Assembly: GCA_910585635.1 (NCBI GenBank)
Contig: CAJUFE010000046.1
Coordinates: 1-36,961, forward strand
Length of the DNA stretch: 36,961 bases
From: an uncultured Lachnospiraceae bacterium
GTDB taxonomy: Bacteria; Bacillota; Clostridia; Lachnospirales; Lachnospiraceae
Reading direction: 5' to 3'
Below are positions 24,183 to 32,085 of this stretch, one piece after another. Numbering within the stretch: position 1 is the first letter of the stretch; every line of letters starts with the position of its first letter. A program made the translations under genes and the position numbers. The notes beneath the pieces were generated by a model. It had not been told where the DNA came from. It did no database searches and saw only the letters and a program-made list of their open reading frames with translations.

Positions 24183-25140
24183 TGAGAGGATCGAAAGGAT
24201 GATCTTATATCAGGTGCTGGAACGGAACCTGCGGGACCGATGTGAGATCGTTCAGGCAGAGAATGGGAGGGAGGCCCTGGAGGTGTACGCCAGAGAGAAG
24301 GTCCAGATCGCCATCCTGGATATCGAGATGCCGGGGATCGACGGGATCGAGGCGGCCAGGCGGATCCGGCAGGCCGATCCCTGGTGCAGCATCATCTTCC
24401 TTACCGCTTTTGACGAATTTGCCTACGCCAGACAGGCGATCACGGTCCGTGCCCTGGACTATCTGCTGAAGCCTTGCGACGAAAAGGAATTGATGCTGGT
24501 CCTGGAGGAGGCGATCCGCCTGGCTGAGGAGCATGACCGTCAGGCCCGTCAGTCTGCGGAGGGAGACCGTCAGGCCCGTCAGTCTGCGGAGGGAGACCGT
24601 CAGGTCCGCCAGCCTGCGGAGGGAGACCGTCAAGTCCGTCAGGCTGAGGGGAGTGGCCGTCAGGATGGCCTGTCCGTGGGATGGGAGGGACAGGCCTGTC
24701 TGAGCGGCCGGGCGGAGAGGAGGAACGGGCAGGCAGAAGGCGGCCTGGGACAGGCTGGCGCCCCCGGAGAGCCACGTCCCTGGGGGACAGGGGCGGAAGA
24801 GAGCGGCGGGCTCACGGGAAAGGTAGCGGAGCTGGCTTACCGCTATATCCGTGAGAACTATAGACGGGATATCTCCATGCAGGATCTGGCCGGCGCCATG
24901 AATTACTCAGAGGCCTATTTCTGCAAGCTGTTCAAGCAATGCTTCAACAAGAATTTCACCGCCTATCTGACCGAGTACCGGGTCAAGGAGGCGAAACGGC
25001 TGCTGGAGCAGCCTACGATCAATGTGAAAGAGGTGGGGAAGGCTGTGGGGTACATGGACCCTAATTATTTTGCCAGGGTGTTCAAGCGGATCACCGGGCA
25101 GACCCCCACAGAATATCGGTCCGCGATCTTCACTAAATGA
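24157..25140 (+). CDS. Response regulator with AraC-type DNA-binding domain (YesN family)
   Basis: This 327-residue protein has a receiver domain (residues 1-125; acidic D8/D9, phospho-acceptor D55 in LDIEMPG, T83 in FLTAFDE, K105 in YLLKP) and a C-terminal AraC double helix-turn-helix (about 228-325; ISMQDLAGAMNYSEAYFCKLF and VKEVGKAVGYMDPNYFARVF). All receiver residues are intact. The linker (about 127-225) is unusually long and holds three and a half copies of a 10-residue repeat, DRQARQSAEG, from a 30-bp DNA repeat (24535-24650), then Gly-rich sequence. It lies just before the second TRAP operon, whose promoter has a weak -35, fitting activation. Its partner kinase is broken. Confidence 0.9.
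   Translation: MYRVLIADDERIERMILYQVLERNLRDRCEIVQAENGREALEVYAREKVQIAILDIEMPGIDGIEAARRIRQADPWCSIIFLTAFDEFAYARQAITVRALDYLLKPCDEKELMLVLEEAIRLAEEHDRQARQSAEGDRQARQSAEGDRQVRQPAEGDRQVRQAEGSGRQDGLSVGWEGQACLSGRAERRNGQAEGGLGQAGAPGEPRPWGTGAEESGGLTGKVAELAYRYIRENYRRDISMQDLAGAMNYSEAYFCKLFKQCFNKNFTAYLTEYRVKEAKRLLEQPTINVKEVGKAVGYMDPNYFARVFKRITGQTPTEYRSAIFTK
24535..24650 (+). repeat. In-frame 30-bp tandem repeat in the response regulator linker
   Basis: Units start at GACCGT at 24535, 24565, 24595 and 24625 (the last partial) and encode DRQARQSAEG variants. The first two are nearly identical, implying recent duplication. Confidence 0.88.
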
Positions 25141-25265
25141 GCGCTCCGCGGATCTGTCAGTATTTTTGCCGCCTGCAGACGAGGACAGGATATCGGCTGT
25201 ATGAAATATACAAAGATAGCGCGCAAAATGGTTAAGATCGTCCTGGTATTCACAAAAATATCCTG

Positions 25266-25294
25266 TTCCCATCACGGGTTTTCTTCTCTATAAT
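25266..25294 (+). promoter_or_regulatory. Probable activator-dependent promoter of the second TRAP operon
   Basis: A perfect TATAAT (25289-25294) has only TTCCCA (25266-25271) at the 17-nt -35 position. A strong -10 with a poor -35 fits activation by the AraC-type response regulator encoded upstream (inference). Confidence 0.5.
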
Positions 25295-25335
25295 CGAGTC
25301 AGTATTAAAAAAACGTTAAGAGGAGGAAATGGAAC

Positions 25336-26490
25336 ATGAAAAAAAGATGGATCGGCAGCTTTTTATGCGCGGCGATGGTGGCAGGCTCCCTTGCAGGGTG
25401 TGGGTTAAAGACCCCGGATGAGCCCACGACAGCGGCAGAGACCACGGCGGCGGCCACGACAGCGGCAGCGGATGCGAAAGCAGAGACAGCGGCCGCGGGA
25501 GAAGGAGAGGCAGAGAAGGGAGCGCCAGAGGGCGGAGAGGCCGCCGCAGGCGCCTATGATACGGCCAACATGCCAGAGGTGACCCTGGTCTATGCGGAGG
25601 TCAATCCGTTAGATTCGATCGTAGGCCAGATGGCCAGCGATTTTAAATCTAAGGTGGAGGAGCTCTCCGACGGCAAGATCACTATCGATGTCCAGGCCAG
25701 CGGCGTGCTGGGCTCGGAAAATGACGTGCTGGATACCATGCTGGGCGGCGGCGGCACCATCGATATGTCCAGGATCTCGGCCTTCGCCCTGACCAGCTAC
25801 GGCGGGCAGAAGTCTATGCTCCTGTCCCTGCCCTACACCTTTGTGAGCCGGGAGCATTACTGGAATTTCGCCAACAGCGATCTGGCGGATGAGTTCCTGA
25901 TGGAGTCCCAGGAGAACGGCTCTGGCGTCAGAGGCCTGTTCTACGGCGAGGAGGGCTTCCGTCATTTCTTCACGGTCAAGGAGATCTCCGGACTGGAGGA
26001 CTTGAGCGGTATGAAGCTGCGTGTGTCCAATGACCCGGTCATGAACGGGATGGTGGAAGGCCTTGGGGCATCGCCCACCGTGGTCTCCTTCAATGAGCTG
26101 TATTCCGCCCTGCAGACCGGCGTGGTGGACGGCGCGGAGCAGCCGATCGCCAACTATAAGTCCAACGCCTTCCAGGAGGTGGCGCCGAACCTGATCTTAG
26201 ACGGCCATACCTTAGGCGCTGTCCAGGTGGTCATCACCGACGAGGCCTGGGATAAGCTGACCGAGGACCAGCAGGCGATCCTCATGGAGGCGGGCGGCTA
26301 CGCTTCTTCCCAGAACCAGAAGAACTCTGCCAGCAAGGAGCAGGAGGTCTTAGAGTCCTTAAAGGCAGAGGGCGTCAATGTGGTGGAGGTGACGGATATC
26401 ACCCCATGGCAGGAGGCCACCAAGAAGGTGATCGAGGACAATACGAAGGGCTTTGAGGATCTTTATCAGCAGCTCCTGGACCTGCAGTAG
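25336..26490 (+). CDS. TRAP transporter substrate-binding lipoprotein (DctP family), system 2
   Basis: The 384-residue protein has a lipoprotein signal (lipobox LAGC near residue 22) and a long Thr/Ala/Glu linker (about 28-78). The DctP fold follows, with VLGSENDVLDTMLGGG, the carboxylate-binding arginine in MKLRVSND, and YSALQTGVVDGAEQP. The start follows AGAGGAGGAAAT. It heads the second TRAP operon, P-Q-M-P, and shares only family features with the system 1 protein, so the ligand probably differs. The nearby PucR and YesN regulators likely control it. Confidence 0.93.
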   Translation: MKKRWIGSFLCAAMVAGSLAGCGLKTPDEPTTAAETTAAATTAAADAKAETAAAGEGEAEKGAPEGGEAAAGAYDTANMPEVTLVYAEVNPLDSIVGQMASDFKSKVEELSDGKITIDVQASGVLGSENDVLDTMLGGGGTIDMSRISAFALTSYGGQKSMLLSLPYTFVSREHYWNFANSDLADEFLMESQENGSGVRGLFYGEEGFRHFFTVKEISGLEDLSGMKLRVSNDPVMNGMVEGLGASPTVVSFNELYSALQTGVVDGAEQPIANYKSNAFQEVAPNLILDGHTLGAVQVVITDEAWDKLTEDQQAILMEAGGYASSQNQKNSASKEQEVLESLKAEGVNVVEVTDITPWQEATKKVIEDNTKGFEDLYQQLLDLQ

Positions 26491-26517
26491 GCAGCGCGTG
26501 AGCCGGGAGGGATCCAT

Positions 26518-27045
26518 ATGGAAGGTTTATTTGCAAAGGTCGATAAGATCAAGCCATTTTATGATCTTACCTATAAAGTCTTTATGGTCATCTGCAAGCT
26601 GCTCCTGATCCTCGATATCCTGATCACCACCATGGCTGTGGCGGGCCGGTATGTATCCTTCATACCGGACCCCGCCTGGAGCGAAGAGGTGGTCCTGACC
26701 TGCATGTCCTATATGGCGGTGCTCTCCGCGGCCCTGGCGATCCGCAGGAGGAGCCATATCCGCATGACGGCGCTAGATCCCTACCTCCCTAAAGGACTGG
26801 TAAAGTTCCTGGATATCCTGGCGGATGTGGCGGTCCTGGCACTGGCCCTGATCATGATCGTGGTGGGATGGCGGTATGCCACTGGCCTGGGCGCTAAGGG
26901 GAATTATGTGAGCATGCCTAAGGTGTCCCGCTTCTGGATGTATTTTCCGGTCCCTCTGGCCGGGGTGGCCATGCTGGTCTTTGAGCTGGAAGCCCTTTAC
27001 GGCCATGTGAAGGGGCTGCTCTTAAAAGAGGAGGTGGAGGTATGA
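26518..27045 (+). CDS. TRAP transporter small membrane subunit (DctQ family), system 2
   Basis: The 175-residue protein has four predicted helices, including VICKLLLILDILITTMAVAGRY, the DctQ-typical WSEEVVLTCMSYMAVLSAALAIRRRSHI region, VAVLALALIMIVVGW and FPVPLAGVAMLVFELEALYG. The ATG at 26518 follows GGGAGGG about 7 nt upstream. Its stop overlaps the next start as ATGA, which implies coupled translation with the M subunit. Confidence 0.92.
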   Translation: MEGLFAKVDKIKPFYDLTYKVFMVICKLLLILDILITTMAVAGRYVSFIPDPAWSEEVVLTCMSYMAVLSAALAIRRRSHIRMTALDPYLPKGLVKFLDILADVAVLALALIMIVVGWRYATGLGAKGNYVSMPKVSRFWMYFPVPLAGVAMLVFELEALYGHVKGLLLKEEVEV

Positions 27046-28343
27046 GCGTGGATACGATGGCGATCGCCATCCTGCTGGGGAGCTTTTTTGTGATGGTGCT
27101 CCTGCGGTTCCCGATCGCCTATGCGGTAGCATTATCCTCGGTGTTCTGTCTGCTGTCCCAGGGGCTGCCTTTAAATACCATCTGTCAGCAGATGGTGAAG
27201 GGCATCAGCTCCTTCAGCCTGATGGCGGTCCCCTTCTTTATCACCATGGGCTGCCTGATGGGCTCCGGCGGCATCTCGGAAAAGCTGATCGCCCTGGCGA
27301 ACGCCTGTGTAGGCTGGATGCGGGGCGGCATGGCCATGGTCAACATCGTGGCCTCCTACTTTTTCGGCGGGATCTCCGGCTCCGCGGCGGCGGACACGGC
27401 ATCCTTAGGATCGATCTTGATCCCCATGATGGTGGACCAGGGCTATGACGATGACTTTTCCACGGCGGTGACCATCACCTCCTCCTGCGAGGGGCTTTTA
27501 GTGCCGCCCAGCCACAATATGGTCATCTACGCCACCACAGCCGGGAGCCTGTCGGTGGGCAGCTTATTTCTGGCCGGCTACATCCCCGGGGCCCTTTTAG
27601 CGCTGTCGCTGATGATCGGCTCCTATATCATCTCCCTGAAGCGGAACTATCCCAAGGGGGAGAAGTTCAGCATCAAGAACCTGCTCAAGCAGATCCTGAT
27701 CTCCTTCTGGGCTCTGGCGGCGATCCTGATCGTGGTCTGCGGCGTGGTGGGCGGCAAGTTCACCGCCACAGAATCCGCTGCCATCGCGGTGATCTACAGT
27801 CTGCTGGTCAGCGTGTTCATCTACAGGGGCTTAGACTGGAAGGGCGTATGGCGGGTCATCGGGGAATGTGTGGATACGCTGGCGATCGTACTGATCTTGA
27901 TCGCCACCTCCAATATCTTCGGGTATTGCCTGACCAGGCTCCATGTACCGGAGCTGGCGGCGAACGCGATGGTGGGCTTTACCAGGAACCCCATCGTGCT
28001 GGCCCTGCTCTTAAACCTGATCGTCCTGGTGCTGGGCTGCATCATGGACATGGCGCCCATCATCCTGATCGCCACGCCGATCCTGCTGCCGATCGCGGTA
28101 TCCATCGGCTTAGATCCGATCCAGTTCGGGATCATGATGGTCCTAAACTGCGGTATCGGCCTGTTGACCCCGCCGGTGGGCGCGGTGCTGTTCATCGGCT
28201 CCGCCGTGTCGAAGGTACCCATGGAGCGGGTGGTGAAGGCCACGCTGCCCTTCTACCTGTGCATGATCGTCACGCTGCTTTTGATCACCTTTGTGCCGGC
28301 GATCAGCCTGTGGCTGCCCCAGATGGTGACAGGTATGATCTGA
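27042..28343 (+). CDS. TRAP transporter large membrane subunit (DctM family), system 2
   Basis: This 433-residue permease has about twelve helices. Visible family blocks include FSLMAVPFFITMGCLM, GGISGSAAADTASLGSILIPMM, LLVPPSHNMVIYA and GCIMDMAPIILIATPILLP, then GIGLLTPPVGAVLF. It starts in an ATGA overlap with the Q gene, preceded by GAGGTGGAGG. It forms the transport core of system 2. Confidence 0.94.
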   Translation: MSVDTMAIAILLGSFFVMVLLRFPIAYAVALSSVFCLLSQGLPLNTICQQMVKGISSFSLMAVPFFITMGCLMGSGGISEKLIALANACVGWMRGGMAMVNIVASYFFGGISGSAAADTASLGSILIPMMVDQGYDDDFSTAVTITSSCEGLLVPPSHNMVIYATTAGSLSVGSLFLAGYIPGALLALSLMIGSYIISLKRNYPKGEKFSIKNLLKQILISFWALAAILIVVCGVVGGKFTATESAAIAVIYSLLVSVFIYRGLDWKGVWRVIGECVDTLAIVLILIATSNIFGYCLTRLHVPELAANAMVGFTRNPIVLALLLNLIVLVLGCIMDMAPIILIATPILLPIAVSIGLDPIQFGIMMVLNCGIGLLTPPVGAVLFIGSAVSKVPMERVVKATLPFYLCMIVTLLLITFVPAISLWLPQMVTGMI

Positions 28344-28345
28344 TC

Positions 28346-28411
28346 GGAAGGTCCATGGAGGCATCGGTCCGCCGGGCTGGAAGGTCCATAAGGGCATCGT
28401 CTGTAGGATAG
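28346..28411. repeat. Two copies of a 33-bp repeat between the M and second P genes
   Basis: GGAAGGTCCAT followed by GGCATCG occurs at 28346 and 28379 (33 bp apart). It lies in the 78-bp gap and is not coding. Confidence 0.6.
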
Positions 28412-28421
28412 GAGGGGTACC

Positions 28422-29444
28422 GTGAAAAGAGGTGCAGCTGTACTGGCCGCCCTGGCCGGCACGATCATCCTGGGGGCCTGCGTGCTCTCCGGGGAGAGAG
28501 CCGCAGATCCCCCCAGCCCGGAGTACGTGCTGACCTATGCGGAAAACCAGCCGGAGGACTATCCCACGACCCAGGGCGCCCACCTCTTTGCCCGTCTGGT
28601 CTATGAGCGGACGGGAGGCAAGGTGGAGATCTTGGTCAATGCAGGCGGGACCCTGGGGGAGGAACAGAGCACCATCGCCCAGATGCAGTTCGGGGGGATC
28701 GACTTCGCCCGGGTGTCCCTGGGATCTTTGGCCGAGTTCATCCCCCAGCTGAACGTCCTGCAGATGCCCTATCTGTATACCGGGGCGGACCATATGTGGG
28801 AGGTCTTGGAAGGGCCGGTGGGCGATACCTTCCTCCACACACTGGAGGGCTCCGGCCTGGTGGCCTTATCCTGGTATGACGCCGGGGCGCGGAATTTCTA
28901 CAGCGCCTCGAAGCCGATCGAGACCCTGGAGGATGTGGAGGGGATGCGGATCCGGGTCCAGGACTCAGTGCTGATGAAGGCCATGGTGGAAGCCCTGGGG
29001 GCGTCGGCAGTGCCTTTAGAATACAGCCAGGTATACTCGGCGTTGGAGACCGGGACCATCGACGCGGCAGAAAATAACTGGCCCTCCTATGATTCTATGC
29101 GGCATTACGAGGTGGCTCCCTACTATACGATCGACGAGCACACCCGTGTGCCGGAGATGCAGATCATGGCAGAGGCCACCTGGCAGAGGCTGTCCCCGGA
29201 GTATCAGGCGGTGATCCTGGAATGTGCCAGAGAGTCCGCCCTCTATGAGCGAAAGCTGTGGGAGGAACAGAGCCGCCGGTCCGAGGAGCGGCTGCGCCAG
29301 GCCGGATGCCAGGTCATCGAGCTGTCCCCGGAGGAAAAAGCCCGTTTCCGCGAAGCCATGATGTCGGTCTACGACCAGTACTGCGGCGGATATATGGATA
29401 TCATCCAGCAGATCATGGAGACCGGAGAGGGCAGAGAGCCTTGA
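28422..29444 (+). CDS. Second substrate-binding lipoprotein (DctP family) of TRAP system 2
   Basis: The 340-residue protein has a lipoprotein signal with lipobox LGAC (residues 17-20) and almost no linker. A DctP fold contains NQPEDYPTTQGAHLFARLV, the binding arginine in MRIRVQDS, and YSALETGTIDAAENN. The GTG start follows AGGAGGGG. In its motifs it resembles the system 1 protein (DYPTT, AENN) more than the first protein of its own operon. It may deliver a second substrate to the same permease or act as a sensor (inference). Confidence 0.9.
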   Translation: MKRGAAVLAALAGTIILGACVLSGERAADPPSPEYVLTYAENQPEDYPTTQGAHLFARLVYERTGGKVEILVNAGGTLGEEQSTIAQMQFGGIDFARVSLGSLAEFIPQLNVLQMPYLYTGADHMWEVLEGPVGDTFLHTLEGSGLVALSWYDAGARNFYSASKPIETLEDVEGMRIRVQDSVLMKAMVEALGASAVPLEYSQVYSALETGTIDAAENNWPSYDSMRHYEVAPYYTIDEHTRVPEMQIMAEATWQRLSPEYQAVILECARESALYERKLWEEQSRRSEERLRQAGCQVIELSPEEKARFREAMMSVYDQYCGGYMDIIQQIMETGEGREP

Positions 29445-29511
29445 GCCGATCGGCACCTGGGCATCTGGCAGGGGATAAGAGGTCTGTACACATTTTGTTG
29501 GAAAAATAAGG

Positions 29512-29557
29512 ACAGTCATAGTCATCGGTACGGTCGGAGGCTATGGCTGTATTTTTT
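29512..29557 (+). terminator. Terminator of the second TRAP operon
   Basis: The ten-base-pair stem ACAGTCATAG/CTATGGCTGT (one G-T pair; 29512-29521 with 29541-29550) is followed by ATTTTTT. Confidence 0.8.
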
Positions 29558-29617
29558 GACTGATCCAGGGAGAAAAAGATCGTGGGCAGATCTGTTACAT
29601 TTTCCATAAAATAACAC

Positions 29618-29646
29618 TTGCATGATCGTATGTTCTATGCTATACT
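29618..29646 (+). promoter_or_regulatory. Promoter of the ROK regulator gene
   Basis: TTGCAT (29618-29623), a 17-nt spacer and TATACT (29641-29646) lie about 50 nt before the start codon. Confidence 0.75.
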
Positions 29647-29656
29647 ATGGAACATA
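29629..29656. promoter_or_regulatory. Palindromic operator over the ROK gene promoter
   Basis: TATGTTC (29629-29635) and GAACATA (29650-29656) form a perfect inverted repeat with a 14-nt gap that spans the -10 element. It is a likely autoregulatory site for the ROK repressor (inference). Confidence 0.55.
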
Positions 29657-29695
29657 ATTAGTAAGGTCACTGAACAAATTAAATGGAGCGGAGAG

Positions 29696-30898
29696 ATGAA
29701 GAAGTATAATCAGCTTTTGATCAAGGATAATAACAAGAAGCAGGTCTACCAGATGATCGAGGATATGCCGGGGGTGAGCCGGACCCAGATCGCGGAGCGG
29801 ATGAAGCTGAGCAAGACCACCGTGTCCGCGCTGGTGGACGAGCTGATGCAGGAGGGCTATGTGGTGGACGAGGGCGCCTGTATGAGCAACCGGCAGGGCA
29901 GGAGGCCCAACAGCCTGACCGTTAACAGCCGCGCCAATGCGGTGATCGTCATGGATTGGCGCAAGGACAGCCTGGAGATCGCCCTGGTGGATCCGGCGAT
30001 GAACATCACCATATGCCGGGAATACGATATGCGGGATGCCAAGGATGCTCTGGCTGAGCTGGGCCGGCACTTTCATGCTTTTAAGGAATCCCAGTGTGTG
30101 GACATCCGCATCATGGGCGTCTGTGTGATCGTTCCGGGTATGATCGACCAGAAGCATGACCGGATCATATCCATGGTCCTTCCTTTAGAGGAGCAGGGGT
30201 ATCATAAGATCAGCCGCCTCCGGGCCATCCTCACTGGCCATCCCCTGGCGATCTTGAATGATACCGCCTGTTTTGCCTATGCGGAGAATGCTTTCGGGGA
30301 GCTGGAGAGCGAAGATTATATCTACATCAATATCAATGACGGCGTAGGTGCGGCCCTGATCCATGACGGGAAGCTTTTAGGCGGGGCCAGCGGTATGGCC
30401 ACGCAGTTTGGCCATGTATCCGTGGACCGGAAGGGTCCTCCCTGTTCCTGCGGGAATAAGGGCTGCCTGGAGAACCAGATCGGGGAGCTGGCCCTTCCCC
30501 GCCGCTTTCAGGAATTTGGTCTAAAGGCGGATAAGGTCGATGGGAGCAAGCTCCTGTTCAAGGATCTGGCCGCCCTGGTCCGGGAGGGGGACAAAGACGG
30601 GATCCGGCTCATGTCCGCCATGGCGGAGGACCTTGCCTACGCCCTGTGCAACGCGGTGTCCCTGCTGCACCCGGGGGTGATCATCCTGGGAGGGATCGGT
30701 CGGAAGCTGGGCGACACATTTTTAGCGATGCTGAAGGAGCAGATCGGACAGATGGGTTTCCGCCAGTTCATGTCCGATGTGGAGGTGGTCTATACCCGTT
30801 TGGGTGAGTCCTCGGTGGTCCGGGGAGCGGCTAAGTATTATATCAACCGGTATTTTCGATTTGACGATACCGATCAGAGCGGGTTGTTCTGCGGGTAG
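29696..30898 (+). CDS. ROK-family transcriptional repressor (XylR/NagC type)
   Basis: The 400-residue protein has an N-terminal winged helix (about residues 10-70; VSRTQIAERMKLSKTTVSALVDELMQEG). A ROK sugar-kinase-like domain follows, with LNDTACFAYAENAFGE, ININDGVGAAL and the zinc motif CSCGNKGCLE (GHVSVDRKGPP just before it). Such repressors respond to a sugar or sugar phosphate. An ATG at 29696 has GGAGCGGAGAG immediately upstream. It precedes isomerase, oxidoreductase and ABC importer genes on the same strand and is the likely regulator of that sugar unit. Confidence 0.9.
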   Translation: MKKYNQLLIKDNNKKQVYQMIEDMPGVSRTQIAERMKLSKTTVSALVDELMQEGYVVDEGACMSNRQGRRPNSLTVNSRANAVIVMDWRKDSLEIALVDPAMNITICREYDMRDAKDALAELGRHFHAFKESQCVDIRIMGVCVIVPGMIDQKHDRIISMVLPLEEQGYHKISRLRAILTGHPLAILNDTACFAYAENAFGELESEDYIYININDGVGAALIHDGKLLGGASGMATQFGHVSVDRKGPPCSCGNKGCLENQIGELALPRRFQEFGLKADKVDGSKLLFKDLAALVREGDKDGIRLMSAMAEDLAYALCNAVSLLHPGVIILGGIGRKLGDTFLAMLKEQIGQMGFRQFMSDVEVVYTRLGESSVVRGAAKYYINRYFRFDDTDQSGLFCG

Positions 30899-31028
30899 AG
30901 AAGAGAGACCCGGTGACCGGGACCGAAAGGAGCAAAAAGACCATATGCCGGGAAGAAGAGCCCCGTGTCCAGAGAAAGGACCGGAGGGCCGGGAAAAGGG
31001 CTGGGGCCGGAAGGAAAGGAGAGAGGAT

Positions 31029-31853
31029 ATGAGACCATTAGGGATCGCGGTGGTCATAGACGAGCATCTGGAGGAGACCCTGACCTGGGCGGCGAGAGCC
31101 GGGTTTACAAACTGCCAGCTGCAGCTATGGGATATGGGATGCCTGACAGAGGAGCATGCAAGGCAGACCAGGGACACGGCCCGCCGCTGCGGGATGGAGG
31201 TCACCGGGCTGTGGTGCGGCTGGCATGGCCCGATCAAATGGGATTTTGCGGAGGGCCCTTCTATCTTGGGGATCGTCCCGCCCCAGTACCGGGCCTCCAG
31301 GACCCAGAACCTTTTGGACGGGAGTGCTTATGCCAGGGTGCTGGGGGTGGATGCGGTGATCACCCATCTGGGCTTTGTCCCCACAGACTGCCGGAGCGGG
31401 GACTATGCAGGCGTGGTCAGTACACTGCGCTATATCACCGCCGTGCTCAGAGAACGTGGCCAGACTTTCCTCATGGAGACCGGCCAGGAGCCGCCGATCG
31501 TCTTAAAGAGGCTGATCGACGACGTGGGCGCGGAGAACCTGTTCGTCAACTATGATCCGGCGAACCTGATGATGTATGGGAATGCGAACCCGGTAGACGG
31601 CCTGGATATCCTGGGAAGGTATGTGGAGAGCGTCCATGCCAAGGACGGCAGCTACCCGGTGAACGGTTATGAGCTGGGACGGGAGTATCCGATCGGCAAG
31701 GGGAAGGTGGACTTTGCGGGGCTTTTTGGGAAGCTGAGGGCGCTGGGCTACGATGGCCCCATCTCGATCGAATATGAGATCGAGGCGGGCAATGCGCAGC
31801 AGCGGCAGGAGATCCTGGAGGGGAAGGCGTACCTGGAGCGGCTGCTGGCGTAG
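31029..31853 (+). CDS. Sugar phosphate isomerase/epimerase (xylose isomerase-like TIM barrel)
   Basis: This 274-residue protein is an AP-endonuclease-2/xylose-isomerase-like barrel. Probable metal ligands are E150 (FLMETGQE), D176 (VNYDPANL), H203 (SVHAKDG) and E248 or E250 (SIEYEIE), in the order typical of the family. Members isomerise or epimerise keto-sugars, inosose or sugar phosphates. A start at 31029 is chosen because AAAGGAGAGAGG precedes it; the frame is open further upstream but lacks family similarity there. It pairs with the oxidoreductase downstream, as in inositol or sugar-oxidation clusters (inference). Confidence 0.88.
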   Translation: MRPLGIAVVIDEHLEETLTWAARAGFTNCQLQLWDMGCLTEEHARQTRDTARRCGMEVTGLWCGWHGPIKWDFAEGPSILGIVPPQYRASRTQNLLDGSAYARVLGVDAVITHLGFVPTDCRSGDYAGVVSTLRYITAVLRERGQTFLMETGQEPPIVLKRLIDDVGAENLFVNYDPANLMMYGNANPVDGLDILGRYVESVHAKDGSYPVNGYELGREYPIGKGKVDFAGLFGKLRALGYDGPISIEYEIEAGNAQQRQEILEGKAYLERLLA

Positions 31854-31865
31854 GGGCAGTAGCCC

Positions 31866-31985
31866 GGCGGCAGAGCGGCGTGGCATAGGCTTTGGCGGCA
31901 GAGCGGCGTGGCATAGGCTTTGGCGGCAGAGCGGCGTGGCATAGGCTCCGTCGGCAGAGCAGCTTGGCGCACAGCCCGGCGGCGG
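31866..31985. repeat. Four-plus tandem copies of a 28-bp GC-rich repeat
   Basis: The unit GGCGGCAGAGCGGCGTGGCA plus eight bases repeats at 31866, 31894, 31922 and 31950 (diverged), with a partial copy at 31978. The period is exactly 28 bp, not a coding multiple. It fills the gap between the isomerase and oxidoreductase genes. Confidence 0.92.
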
Positions 31986-32085
31986 GGCATTCTGCAAAAA
32001 ACGCAGAGGGCAGGATAAGGAGCTGTATGGGGACGAGGACGGAGCGCTCTTTATAGAGCGTTAGGCAAAGACCATGGAGGGAAGT

